Source: Acidobacteriota bacterium (lineage in GTDB: Bacteria > Acidobacteriota > Terriglobia > Bryobacterales > UBA6623). Taken from it: a DNA stretch of 64,000 nt. Under the pieces are notes generated by a model. The model did no database searches, was not told where the DNA came from, and saw only the letters and a list, made by a program, of their open reading frames with translations. A program made the translations under genes and the position numbers. Below are positions 29,859 through 39,098 of this stretch, piece by piece; positions within the stretch are counted from its first letter, which is position 1; the number at the start of each line of letters is the position of its first letter. The stretch spans positions 21,798-85,797 of the forward strand of contig JAQCLD010000004.1 of NCBI GenBank assembly GCA_027592785.1, given 5' to 3'.

Positions 29859-30679
29859 TGCGAACCCTGCAAAGCCACCAAGCGGCTGTGCCCCTCTGCC
29901 GATGCGGACTGGGAAGCTTGCATCCCGTTGAGTTCGCCCGCAATGAGCGCTTGGCGGACCCGATGATCGCCGTCCAACAGACGCATTGCGACCCAACGGG
30001 CGTTGGGCAGGCCGGGCGCGAGTTCCTCGATCATCGGGACTAACTCTTCGACGGCGACACGCACCTTGTCGGGAGGAGCGGGGCGAAACGGCTGGGTGAC
30101 GATCGCGCCGCTGACGACGTCGGCAACGGTTTGTACAAGATGAGGTAAGCCTTCTTTGGTGCGGGCTACGGTGGGAACCGCCGGCACGCCGAGGTCGCGC
30201 GAGAGACTGCGCACGTCGACAGTTAAGCCCTTACGCTTGGCTTCGTCCATGAGGTTGACGCAGATGACGACCTTGTCGGTGATCTCTAGTACCTGCATGG
30301 CTAAGTTGAGATTGCGCTCCAAGGCGGTTGCGTCGACGACGACGATGGTGCAGTCAGGCTGCCCGAACAGCAGAAAGTTGCGGGCGACCTCTTCGTCCTG
30401 CGACGCCGACAGCAGTGAGTACGTCCCGGGCAGGTCGACGAGCTTGTAGCGCTTGCCGCCGAAACCGTAGGCTCCCTCGGCGCGGGTAACCGTCTTGCCG
30501 GTCCAGTTGCCGACGTGTTGGTTGAGGCCGGTGAGCGCGTTGAAGACCGAGGATTTGCCGGTGTTCGGATTGCCGGCAAGAGCAATTAGGTAATCGGTAT
30601 TGGCAAGCGAAACGCCCATCTGCGCTAGTTGCGCGTGTGCTGGGCAGGCCTCGCAATCGTGTCCTGTGGGGTTACTCAC
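29855..30679 (-). CDS. feoB: FeoB N-terminal GTPase domain as a separate protein, with N-terminal CxxC
   Basis: GTG start overlapping the upstream stop; HDCEACPAHAQL; LAGNPNTGKSSVFNALTG, LVDLPGTYSL, NLMDEAKRKG. Confidence 0.9.
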   Translation of the reverse strand: MSNPTGHDCEACPAHAQLAQMGVSLANTDYLIALAGNPNTGKSSVFNALTGLNQHVGNWTGKTVTRAEGAYGFGGKRYKLVDLPGTYSLLSASQDEEVARNFLLFGQPDCTIVVVDATALERNLNLAMQVLEITDKVVICVNLMDEAKRKGLTVDVRSLSRDLGVPAVPTVARTKEGLPHLVQTVADVVSGAIVTQPFRPAPPDKVRVAVEELVPMIEELAPGLPNARWVAMRLLDGDHRVRQALIAGELNGMQASQSASAEGHSRLVALQGSQ

Positions 30680-31728
30680 GCTGCCACTCCTTCTCGGTCG
30701 GCGGCGGGGGCCAACGGTCTTACCCAGATCAAACGCGCCTGCTCGGCGCGCAACGCAATTGTCGTGTCGCGGATGCGAAAGGCTCGCGGATCGCCGAACG
30801 TATTGTCGAGTACCACAGACACTTTGGCGCCAGGTGTGAGTCCGAGGTCCATGAGTCGTCTGCGGCTGAAGCCGCGACAGGCGTCGTCGATCTCCACGAC
30901 TTCGGCGACAACGCCCTTGTTGAGGTCGGCCAAGGACGTCGCTACGCGTGGAAGACTCTGCCCGACTTCGGTCGGATGAACGTGAATATTCGCGGCCACG
31001 GCTGGAGCGAGGCGATGTTCGTTGACGCCGTCGCTGATCACCAAGCGTTCCTCGTCCTGATCGAGGATGCGGACGATCATGCCGGGCCGCAGTCCGGCGG
31101 CTAGAATTTGCTGAAACACCACGGTGGGTTCGTCTTCCATGTGGACGATGCGAGCCGACTTGTCCGAAGGCCACTCGGCGAGCGACACGGCGTGCAACTG
31201 TTCGAGATGCCCATCCCGGGTGGGGATGGGATCGCCGTGCGGATCGCTCTGCGGATGTCCCAGATGGGCATCGAGCTCGTCCAAGTAGTCAGCTGACAGA
31301 CCATGCTCGGCCTTCTCGGCAGCCTGGTGCAGTTTGTCGAGCGGCAAGCCGGCATCGTCGGCGAGATAGCGTTCCCAAAGGCGATGGGCGCGAACGACGT
31401 GCAGGGCGAGCTGTTCTCCTTTGGCGGTAAGCCCAAAGCCGCCCGGAGCCACATGCAGGAGTCCACGCTTTTGCATGTCGGTGCACAGTTGCAACACGGT
31501 CGTCGGTGAGGCGTGCATGGCGCCGGAAAGAGATTCCAACGTGGCCGCTTTGCCGCGCTGCTCCCAGGAGAGGACGTGTTTGAGGGCGTCCTCGACAAGC
31601 TCGCGCCGCAAGCGGTCGCGGCGTGACGACAAAAGCGCTGCAAGGCCGACTCGCGGCCAATAAACCAGAGCCACCACGGTCGCCAGGACGAGCCAAGGCA
31701 TGGGTGAATCAATCATCAGCGCTGCCAT
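30676..31728 (-). CDS. Membrane-anchored DtxR-like regulator fused to FeoA/SH3-like domain(s)
   Basis: N-terminal TM WLVLATVVALVYWPRVGLAALL, winged-helix and dimerisation region (HRLWERYLADDAGLPLDKLHQAAEKAEHGLSADYLDELDAHLGHPQSDPHGDPIP), C-terminal GFSRRRLMDLGLTPGAKVSV. Confidence 0.8.
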   Translation of the reverse strand: MAALMIDSPMPWLVLATVVALVYWPRVGLAALLSSRRDRLRRELVEDALKHVLSWEQRGKAATLESLSGAMHASPTTVLQLCTDMQKRGLLHVAPGGFGLTAKGEQLALHVVRAHRLWERYLADDAGLPLDKLHQAAEKAEHGLSADYLDELDAHLGHPQSDPHGDPIPTRDGHLEQLHAVSLAEWPSDKSARIVHMEDEPTVVFQQILAAGLRPGMIVRILDQDEERLVISDGVNEHRLAPAVAANIHVHPTEVGQSLPRVATSLADLNKGVVAEVVEIDDACRGFSRRRLMDLGLTPGAKVSVVLDNTFGDPRAFRIRDTTIALRAEQARLIWVRPLAPAADREGVAA

Positions 31729-32395
31729 CCTTGGTGGACATCGTCACTTGAATCTCGGCGCATACTTTGACGCCCAACGCGTGCACCTTCTCATCGCTGC
31801 CGACTTGCAGCATGAGCGGACCGTCAAATGGACCTTTCTCCACCAGGCGCAAGCCCACGCCGGGGCGGATGCCTAAGGACGACAGGTAGCGAAGGATCTC
31901 GGGATCACGGTCGGAGACGCACAGTACCAGCGCGGAGTAGCCGACAGGCAGCTCGAGCAACCCTTGTTGGGAGCGCTCGGGTATCGTGCCGTCCTTTCGC
32001 GGAATGAGGTGTCCGTGAGGATCTTCAATGGGATCGCCCAGTTGCTCGGCAATACGGTCTTCAAAGCGTTCGGAGATGGCGTGCTCGAGCTTCTCGGCCT
32101 CGTCGTGGACTTCGTCCCAGCGGTATCCCAGCGAGTCGTGGAGAAATTTCTCAAGGAGACGATGGTGTCGAATGATCTCGAGCGCGCGCTTGCGGCCGCG
32201 GCCGGTTAGCTTGGCGCCTTGATGCTTTTCGTAGGCGATCCACGGCTGGTCTTTCTCTGAAAGCTTCTTGAGCATCCCCGTGACCGAGGCGGGGGCGATC
32301 TCGAGATGTTTGGCGATGGAGGCCGTACTGGCGCGGCCACCGTCTTCTTCCAACTCGTAGATTGTTTTGAGATAGTCGTCGATTGCCTCAGTCAC
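31709..32395 (-). CDS. DtxR/MntR-family metal-dependent transcriptional regulator
   Basis: EAIDDYLKTIYELEEDGG, HHRLLEKFLHDSLGYRWDEVHDEAEKLEHAISERFEDRIAEQLGDPIEDPHGHLIP. Confidence 0.92.
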   Translation of the reverse strand: MTEAIDDYLKTIYELEEDGGRASTASIAKHLEIAPASVTGMLKKLSEKDQPWIAYEKHQGAKLTGRGRKRALEIIRHHRLLEKFLHDSLGYRWDEVHDEAEKLEHAISERFEDRIAEQLGDPIEDPHGHLIPRKDGTIPERSQQGLLELPVGYSALVLCVSDRDPEILRYLSSLGIRPGVGLRLVEKGPFDGPLMLQVGSDEKVHALGVKVCAEIQVTMSTKDGSADD

Positions 32396-32417
32396 GACCG
32401 GGTCCCCCGCTGCTGAT

Positions 32418-32436
32418 AATTAGGCATACCTAAATT
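32418..32436. promoter_or_regulatory. DtxR-family-like operator palindrome
   Basis: AATTAGGCATACCTAAATT, perfect TTAGG-N4-CCTAA core, 23 bp upstream of the DtxR-like gene start. Confidence 0.6.
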
Positions 32437-32482
32437 ACAGTCTAGGACGTGCTGGAGGGCCGGTCAAGAGAATTCAACGACT

Positions 32483-35113
32483 CTACCGGATCTCGATCGT
32501 CACCGAATTGGTGCGAATTCCGTCCACGACGAGATAGACCTCGACGACGCCGGCGCCGGAGAGAGAGTCGGGGATCTGGACGTTCACTTGGTCGAGACCG
32601 ACGAACTGGGATTGGGCTGCAAAGCCGACGACCGAGGCCGGCAGGCCGTTGATGAATGCTTGAACCGATGAGGAGCCGCGGATTCCCGAGCCAAACAGCA
32701 GGACGACGACAGGGTCCTGGCCATTGCCGACCGATACAGGGACCGTGCGGTGTTGACCGTCGCTGAATGCCGTCACGGTGACCGGTGTTTGGGTTGAGTT
32801 GGGAGCGACGCGCACGGCCACTGCGGCTGCTGGGCCTTCGCCGGCGCCTGCACTGGCGAACAGGCCGGGATTGACTGCGACGATTTGTATCTCCACGGTA
32901 GCTTCGGAGCCGTCGCTGAAGTGAACGATGAGCGTAGCGGCGCCAGGCGAGGAAGCGCCCGGCACCTCGAAGTTGATTTGACCGGGGCTGACGAAGAAAA
33001 GCGCGGCGGTCCGTTCGACTCCGAGGCCGTCTTTGACGCGGATAGATGCGCCCGCCAAGTCTAACGGGAGCGGAATCGCTTGGGCTACCTCAACACTTTC
33101 AGCAAAGGCGCTGCCGAAGACGGAAGTGATCTGTCCAGGGGCGAGTCCCCCGCCCCGGAAGTTGGCGCCATGAACGATCGCCGTGGGGTCCAACTTAAGG
33201 CGCGAACTGGGGCTCCAGGTGAGGCCATGGTCGGTGCTCTTGTAGAGTCCAGCACCCCGTGTCGCGGCGTAAGCGACGCCGTTGGCGGCAAAGACTTGGC
33301 GCACGCTTTGTGCGGGGAATCCTTGGGTTGAAGCCTGCCAGTTATCGCCGTAATCGCTGCTGCGGTAGACGCCGAATTCGGTAGCGACCAGCAGGTTCGC
33401 GGGAGCGTCAGGGGCGATCGCCAGGGAGCCGACGGTCACAGCGCCGTCGTTGGGTAAGCCGGAGTTGGCGGTTAAGAACAGGAACGCATCGGGTGTCGTT
33501 CGCAACAAGCCGAGCCCCTGAGTTCCGATATAGATTCGTTGCGAGTCGGTAGGGTCGACTTCAATCCAGCGCAGCGGGAACTCGTAGAAGTCGAATAGGT
33601 CAAAGTTTACGCCGCCATCGAGGCTAACCCAAAGGGACCAAGTTCCATTCAGGAATCCGATGGCCCAAACCGCGTTCGGCTGAGACCGATCCCAGGTGAA
33701 GTCCAAGATACTTCGTTGTGAGATTGGCGCGAACTGTTCGCCCCCAAACGTCTGCGCACCATCGACGGACCACAGATAACTCACGCGGTTCTGGAATGGC
33801 CCGGTGCTCCCGCCGATCAGCAGGCTCTGGCCGTTCGATGGGTCGATGGCTATAGTCCTCACGTCGCGGCTCATTGGCGAAACGGTCCAGTTGGCGCCGC
33901 CATCGATGGATCGCGAAAACAAACCAAACAGCGTATCTGACGGTTCCACCGATCCGGCATAAAGTTTGCTGGCGTCCTGCGGATCGACGGCCAGCACGGT
34001 GTCGCTGGCGTGGAAGTAGCCGGCGCCTGAGTCGTTCCAGGTTAGGCCTCCGTCTGACGACTTGAACAGACCACCGCTGCCCAACGCGGCCCACACGGTC
34101 TGGCTATCGCTGGGGCTGATGGCTAGAGCGCGAACCGTCGATGCGTTGAGCCCCGTCGAACTGAGCGCCCAGGTCGCGCCTTGATCGGAGGTGGCGAACA
34201 CGCCCGTGCCGTCGAATCCAGCAAGGAAACGGCCGGGCTCGGAGGGAATGGCGGCGAGTGTAGAACCAGGACCGACAGGCAGGCCCTGCTCTCCTGACCA
34301 AGACTGACCGCGATTCTCGCTCCGAAGTAAACCAAAATCTTGAGTAAACGCCAGCAAATGATTGGAATCACTCGGGTCTACACCGATTGCCGCAATGGAT
34401 GCTTCAGCAAGGCCTGTGACCAAGGTGATGGTGGAGCCCTGGGGGCTCAGAAATAGGAGGCCTCGATTCGACGCGAAGTAAATGCGCTCGGCGTCGCTTG
34501 GGTCAAATGCAATTCGCGAGAAAAAGACGTTGGCGGCCGCGTTGGTCGTCCAGGACGCTCCGCCGTCGGAACTCCGCAGAACCACTTCTACACCCGCTGC
34601 AGCAACGAACTGCGGATCGGCAGGTGAAAACTCAATCGCTACAACAAAGGAGCTCGGAAGTGGCCCCCCTGGCGACGCCCAGGTCGTACCGCCATCGGTC
34701 GAGCGGTAGATGCCGGCGCTCGTTGAGGCCAGAACCGTCAGCGGATCATCAGGCTTAACCGCCACGGACAGGACCGTGGCGCCTTCGAAGACATCGGTCG
34801 TTTGGCTCCAAACTCCGCCATTCACTGAGAGCCAGACGCCCTGAGCGCCCACTGCCGCGTAGAGTCTCCAACTCGGTCCATCCACTGAATTCACCGAGGT
34901 CGCCGGTAACCCGGCGCTGCGGTTGGCCCAAGTCCGGCCGCCGTCGGTGCTGCGGTAAACGCCGCCTACCGTGGCCGCGAAGACGACATTCGGCTGGGTG
35001 CGAACAACCAGCAGATCGTTCACCTGGGCGCCGGGAGGGCCGCTCTGGGCTTGGAGCAAAAGGCTAAAGAGTAATAACGCGCAGATCGGCGCGGGGAGAC
35101 GACGGATTGACAT
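32483..35113 (-). CDS. Secreted BNR/sortilin-type repeat beta-propeller protein with C-terminal TIGR03437-like domain
   Basis: Repeated YRSTDGGRTW/LRSSDGGASW motifs; C-terminus GGLAPGQITSVFGSAFA...FFVSPGQINFEVP...NPGLFA. Confidence 0.85.
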   Translation of the reverse strand: MSIRRLPAPICALLLFSLLLQAQSGPPGAQVNDLLVVRTQPNVVFAATVGGVYRSTDGGRTWANRSAGLPATSVNSVDGPSWRLYAAVGAQGVWLSVNGGVWSQTTDVFEGATVLSVAVKPDDPLTVLASTSAGIYRSTDGGTTWASPGGPLPSSFVVAIEFSPADPQFVAAAGVEVVLRSSDGGASWTTNAAANVFFSRIAFDPSDAERIYFASNRGLLFLSPQGSTITLVTGLAEASIAAIGVDPSDSNHLLAFTQDFGLLRSENRGQSWSGEQGLPVGPGSTLAAIPSEPGRFLAGFDGTGVFATSDQGATWALSSTGLNASTVRALAISPSDSQTVWAALGSGGLFKSSDGGLTWNDSGAGYFHASDTVLAVDPQDASKLYAGSVEPSDTLFGLFSRSIDGGANWTVSPMSRDVRTIAIDPSNGQSLLIGGSTGPFQNRVSYLWSVDGAQTFGGEQFAPISQRSILDFTWDRSQPNAVWAIGFLNGTWSLWVSLDGGVNFDLFDFYEFPLRWIEVDPTDSQRIYIGTQGLGLLRTTPDAFLFLTANSGLPNDGAVTVGSLAIAPDAPANLLVATEFGVYRSSDYGDNWQASTQGFPAQSVRQVFAANGVAYAATRGAGLYKSTDHGLTWSPSSRLKLDPTAIVHGANFRGGGLAPGQITSVFGSAFAESVEVAQAIPLPLDLAGASIRVKDGLGVERTAALFFVSPGQINFEVPGASSPGAATLIVHFSDGSEATVEIQIVAVNPGLFASAGAGEGPAAAVAVRVAPNSTQTPVTVTAFSDGQHRTVPVSVGNGQDPVVVLLFGSGIRGSSSVQAFINGLPASVVGFAAQSQFVGLDQVNVQIPDSLSGAGVVEVYLVVDGIRTNSVTIEIR

Positions 35114-35295
35114 GTTGATTGAACGGCTAATCGAAGCTTGGCGGCCAAGTGTTAGACGGCGCGGGACGTGAAAGAATTACACGGTTGTGCGGCTCATGAG
35201 TAAAATCTTCCACACCGTATCGTGGCTCACAATGCCGTAAGTCACAGAAAACAAATATTATTGGAAACGGAGAAAGGATTGCTTACGCGTAAAGC

Positions 35296-35493
35296 ATGAA
35301 ACTGTTCGGGTTGACCAACCACGGCCTAGCAGCCATCGGTCTTCTCACCCTAGCTCTCTGGGGAGTCTTGTGGGCGGAGCATTCGCTCAATCAACGCACC
35401 CAAGAGAACTACCAAGATCTAATGCGCGAGTGGCCTTCTTCGCCGGCTCATAACTCTACACCGGACGCTCTTGACGCCGGCTCAGTCGGCTAA
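35296..35493 (+). CDS. Small single-TM hypothetical protein
   Basis: 65 aa, TM GLAAIGLLTLALWGVLWAEH. Confidence 0.4.
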   Translation: MKLFGLTNHGLAAIGLLTLALWGVLWAEHSLNQRTQENYQDLMREWPSSPAHNSTPDALDAGSVG

Positions 35494-36444
35494 GACCAAC
35501 TTCCCGAAATCCGTCGCAGAGAGGTTGCCGCCACTCAGGACCAATACGAGTGATCCGTCGCCGGTAGCCTGACCTTCTAAAGACGCAGCAACGCCCACAG
35601 AACCGCCCGGTTCGCCAACCAGTTTCTCGACTCCCCATAAATAGTTCACAGCCCGGGCAATCGACTCTTCTGACACCAGCAGGACGCCCTCCACGGTCGC
35701 TTTGATTAGACGAAAAGTTAGAGCGCCGGGCTTGGCCACCGTTAAGGCGTCCGCGAGCGAGGGGCCAGGGACGATCTCCGTCGGCTCGCCCGCCTGCAAG
35801 GAGCGCTGCATCGAAGGATTCTTTTCGGGTTGCACGCCGTAGACGCGGCAGTTTGGTCTTTCGGTCTTGACCACCGAAGCGATCCCCGAAATCAAACCGC
35901 CTCCGCTGACAGGGCACAGGATTGTGAAGTCGCCTGGCAACTGCTCGAGCAGTTCCAAACCGATTGTGCCGTCTCCGGCGATCGTGTTCACAGCATCATA
36001 GGGATGCAGCAGGAGTCGTCCCGTTTCACGCTCGATGCGCTGGGTCGTCTCCCAGCGAGAAGCGTAGGAGTCGTCGCAAAGGACGACTTCCGCTCCCAAC
36101 TCCTCGGTGCGCTGCCGCTTATATGCCGACGCGGAGCGCATCATCACAATTTGCGCGCTCAGGCCGTATTCCCGCGCCGCCCAAGCCACTGCCTGAGCGA
36201 AGTTGCCTGACGACGATGTGACGATGCCTTTTGCCTTGGCCTGCGCGAAGTCGGCCAGCACGGCATTGAGCGCCGGACGAACCTTGAAAGACCCAGTCGG
36301 ATTACGCGACTCCAGCTTGATGTAGACTGGACGCCGCAACCGCTCACTCAGCTCATGGCTGTGCAGCAGCGGCGTCGGCTGCAGCTTCGGCGCTATGCGT
36401 TCGCGGGCTGTACGGGCCTCAACAAGTATCTCCGGCGGCGTCAG
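35482..36444 (-). CDS. PLP-dependent threonine/serine dehydratase-like protein (start uncertain)
   Basis: ESRNPTGSFKVRPALNAVL, SSGNFAQAVAWAA, GGGLISG; homologous N-terminus LTPPEILVEARTARERIAPKLQPTPLLHSHELSERL lies upstream of the first canonical start. Confidence 0.8.
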   Translation of the reverse strand: MTPPEILVEARTARERIAPKLQPTPLLHSHELSERLRRPVYIKLESRNPTGSFKVRPALNAVLADFAQAKAKGIVTSSSGNFAQAVAWAAREYGLSAQIVMMRSASAYKRQRTEELGAEVVLCDDSYASRWETTQRIERETGRLLLHPYDAVNTIAGDGTIGLELLEQLPGDFTILCPVSGGGLISGIASVVKTERPNCRVYGVQPEKNPSMQRSLQAGEPTEIVPGPSLADALTVAKPGALTFRLIKATVEGVLLVSEESIARAVNYLWGVEKLVGEPGGSVGVAASLEGQATGDGSLVLVLSGGNLSATDFGKLVLAD

Positions 36445-36445
36445 G

Positions 36446-37381
36446 CTAGAACTCCCTACCGCTATACATCGATCGCACGAACTCTTCGTAGCCGTTGTAC
36501 ATCAACGTCGGACGCAGCTCGCCGTTGGGGATGATGCGGTCTTGCGCCTGTGACCAACGGGGATGAGGCCGCTTGGGATTCACGTTGGAATACCAGCCGT
36601 ATTCGGCGCCGCCGATGTCGTTCCACAGCGTTCGCGGACGTTTGGATGTGAACTCGATTTCGACGATCGACTTGATGCTCTTGAGGCCGTACTTCCAAGG
36701 CGTGATCAGACGAATCGGAGCGCCGTTTTGCGGCGGTAGGGGTTTGCCGTAAATGCCGGTTACGAAGAGGGCCATCTCGTTCATGGCCTCTTTGATTTCC
36801 AATGCCTCGAAGTAGGGCCAAGGGTAGTGAGGCTGGCTCTCGATGCCGGGCATCTCAGCGGGACGATTGACCGTCACCATACGCATGAATTTCGCTTCTG
36901 GTTTGGGGTCGACTTCCTTGATCAAATGCGAAATCGGGAAGCCCGTCCAAGGCACGGCCATCGCCCAGGTCTCGACGCAACGGAAACGATATAGACGTTC
37001 TTCGAGCGGAAATTTGCGGACTAAGTCGTCGATGTCGTAGGTCTTGGGATTGTTGACCAAGCCTTTGACTTGCACCTTCCAAGGCTCGGAGTTGAAGCCG
37101 CGGGCCACGTCTTTGACGCGAGCTTTGTCTAGGGTGAACTCGTAATAGTTGTTGTAGCCGGTAGCGTCCGCCTCGGGCGTGAGCGGTCTATCGAGCGTGT
37201 ATTTGGGGTTGCGCTCGGCCGGATAGAGATCGGGAGCCACGGCCGCAAGAGCCTGACTCGCCAGAGCCTCCATGCCGAGGAAGCCCAGGCCTTGGATGAT
37301 CTGCCGGCGCCGGAGATAAACGGACTCGTCGGTCGCCTCACGTTCGGGAATCTCCCAACCTTGCGGCTTCTTGATCAACAT
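36446..37381 (-). CDS. msrP: Molybdopterin-dependent protein-methionine-sulfoxide reductase catalytic subunit (YedY)
   Basis: YNNYYEFTLDKARVKDVARGFNSEPWKVQVKGLV...RFRCVETWAMAVPWTGFPISHLI...PQNGAPIRLITPWKYGLKSIKSI. Confidence 0.92.
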   Translation of the reverse strand: MLIKKPQGWEIPEREATDESVYLRRRQIIQGLGFLGMEALASQALAAVAPDLYPAERNPKYTLDRPLTPEADATGYNNYYEFTLDKARVKDVARGFNSEPWKVQVKGLVNNPKTYDIDDLVRKFPLEERLYRFRCVETWAMAVPWTGFPISHLIKEVDPKPEAKFMRMVTVNRPAEMPGIESQPHYPWPYFEALEIKEAMNEMALFVTGIYGKPLPPQNGAPIRLITPWKYGLKSIKSIVEIEFTSKRPRTLWNDIGGAEYGWYSNVNPKRPHPRWSQAQDRIIPNGELRPTLMYNGYEEFVRSMYSGREF

Positions 37382-37447
37382 CGGCTAATCTCCTACAGTC
37401 CAGATTATAAGACACCTCCCGCAGGCTACCGAGGTACAACAGAAGTC

Positions 37448-37675
37448 GTGAAGTTCTCCGAATTGCTGAAAGAGGCCATCCTGAGCGCCGAGGCGGTGCT
37501 CACTGATAAACAGGCGGCAGCCGTGCAAGACTCCATTCTGGAGTTTTTGGATGCCTGGATCGCCATCCACGAGCCTGATCAGCCCGACGACGGCAAAGTC
37601 GATCCGCAACGGGCACTGGTGTTGATGCTCATGGAAGAACTCGCCGACCGGGTGGAGATCCCCATCGTTAGCTAG
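37448..37675 (+). CDS. Small hypothetical protein
   Basis: GTG start, MKFSELLKEAILSAEAVLTDKQAAAVQDSILEFLDAWIAIHEPD; upstream of the dehydrogenase. Confidence 0.5.
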   Translation: MKFSELLKEAILSAEAVLTDKQAAAVQDSILEFLDAWIAIHEPDQPDDGKVDPQRALVLMLMEELADRVEIPIVS

Positions 37676-37677
37676 CT

Positions 37678-39090
37678 ATGCCTGTATCGTTCGACACTCT
37701 CGAATACACCGCTTCCGGCGCGCTCGAACCCGTGCAACTTGGCTATGACGGCGACGAAAATCGCGGCTGGACGATCACCCGCAACGGATCTCGCTGGCTA
37801 GAGCTCGGTGCCGGTTACCGGCTCATGCGAAGCGCTGCCTGCGGCGTGTGTTCGACGGATTTGGCCAGACGTTTCCTGCCCTTCCCGCTGCCGCAGGTCA
37901 CTGGACACGAGGTCATCGCGCTCGACGACAACGGGGATCGCTTCGCCATCGACATCAACGCCTCGCACCGCGCTCGTCAGATCGAGACAGACTGCCCATT
38001 CTGCCGCAGCGGACTAGCGAACCACTGCCCGGACCGGCTCGTCCTAGGCATCCACGATCTTCCCGGCGGCTTCGCGCCGTGGTTCTTGTCCCCGGTTGGC
38101 GCGCTACGGCGGATTCCATCCTCTGTTCCAACCGACAATGCCGTGCTGATCGAGCCGTTGGCGGCGGCGTTGAACGCGGTGCAGTCGATTGAGATCCGCG
38201 AAGGGGACCGCGTTGCCGTGCTGGGCCCGCGCAAACTTGGAATGTTGGTTGTGGCCACACTGGCCGAGCACCGGCGCCGCACGAACCTAGATTTCTCGAT
38301 TGCCGCGCTGGCTCGCCGTCCCGACTTGCTGCAACTGGCACGGAGCCTAGGCGCGGACACGTCGCTGGACGTTAGCGGCGAGCAGCCCGAATCACAATTT
38401 GAAGTGGTTATTGATTGCAGCGGCTCTCCTGCCGGCCTCGAGACTGCCCTGGCCGCGGCTACACGCGAAGTGCATCTGAAGTCTACGAATGGTCAGCCAG
38501 CGGCGGGTGTCGAGCAGCTCACCGAATTCGTCGTGGACGAGCTGGCCTTGGAGATGCTCTCGGTGAATGCGGTCGAGCAACTTAGCCCTGCAGCCGGCAG
38601 GGTTGCCGGCGTGGTGGCTTGGACGGCGCGGTCTGAGCCCCCTTCTTGGGTATCCGAATCCGCCGCCGTGATTCGAACTCGCAGTGTTGCCGAACTTGCC
38701 GAATCGCTTCGAAATCAACCTCCCAACGGCTTGCCCAAAGCCGATGCCGTGGTGGTCGATTCGCGGGAGGAGTTGGTACAGGCCATACGGCCAAGCGGCT
38801 TTGGGGCGTATTCTCCAGTGCGCCCGACCGGCACCATTTTCTATGCGGGGCGAGCGCCGGAAGGCGTGAGTCTACTGCAACATTTGCAGCAGAAGAAGCT
38901 ACGGCTGAGCAGTTCGCGTTGCGGCGACTTCGATGCCGCGATTGATTTGCTGACGTCGGACGACGCTTTGCGCGATCTCGGCGCACAGATGATTACCCAC
39001 TGCTTCCCAGCGGAGCGGTTGGCGGACGCCTTCGAAGCGGCGGCTGCCAAGGATTGCGTGAAGGCAGTCGTGACTCACGAGACTCCCTAG
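37678..39090 (+). CDS. Zinc-type medium-chain dehydrogenase-like protein
   Basis: ACGVCSTDLARRFLPFPLPQVTGHEVIA, cysteine cluster DCPFCRSGLANHCPDR, Rossmann-like DRVAVLGPRKLGMLV. Confidence 0.75.
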   Translation: MPVSFDTLEYTASGALEPVQLGYDGDENRGWTITRNGSRWLELGAGYRLMRSAACGVCSTDLARRFLPFPLPQVTGHEVIALDDNGDRFAIDINASHRARQIETDCPFCRSGLANHCPDRLVLGIHDLPGGFAPWFLSPVGALRRIPSSVPTDNAVLIEPLAAALNAVQSIEIREGDRVAVLGPRKLGMLVVATLAEHRRRTNLDFSIAALARRPDLLQLARSLGADTSLDVSGEQPESQFEVVIDCSGSPAGLETALAAATREVHLKSTNGQPAAGVEQLTEFVVDELALEMLSVNAVEQLSPAAGRVAGVVAWTARSEPPSWVSESAAVIRTRSVAELAESLRNQPPNGLPKADAVVVDSREELVQAIRPSGFGAYSPVRPTGTIFYAGRAPEGVSLLQHLQQKKLRLSSSRCGDFDAAIDLLTSDDALRDLGAQMITHCFPAERLADAFEAAAAKDCVKAVVTHETP

Positions 39091-39098
39091 AATAAGAT

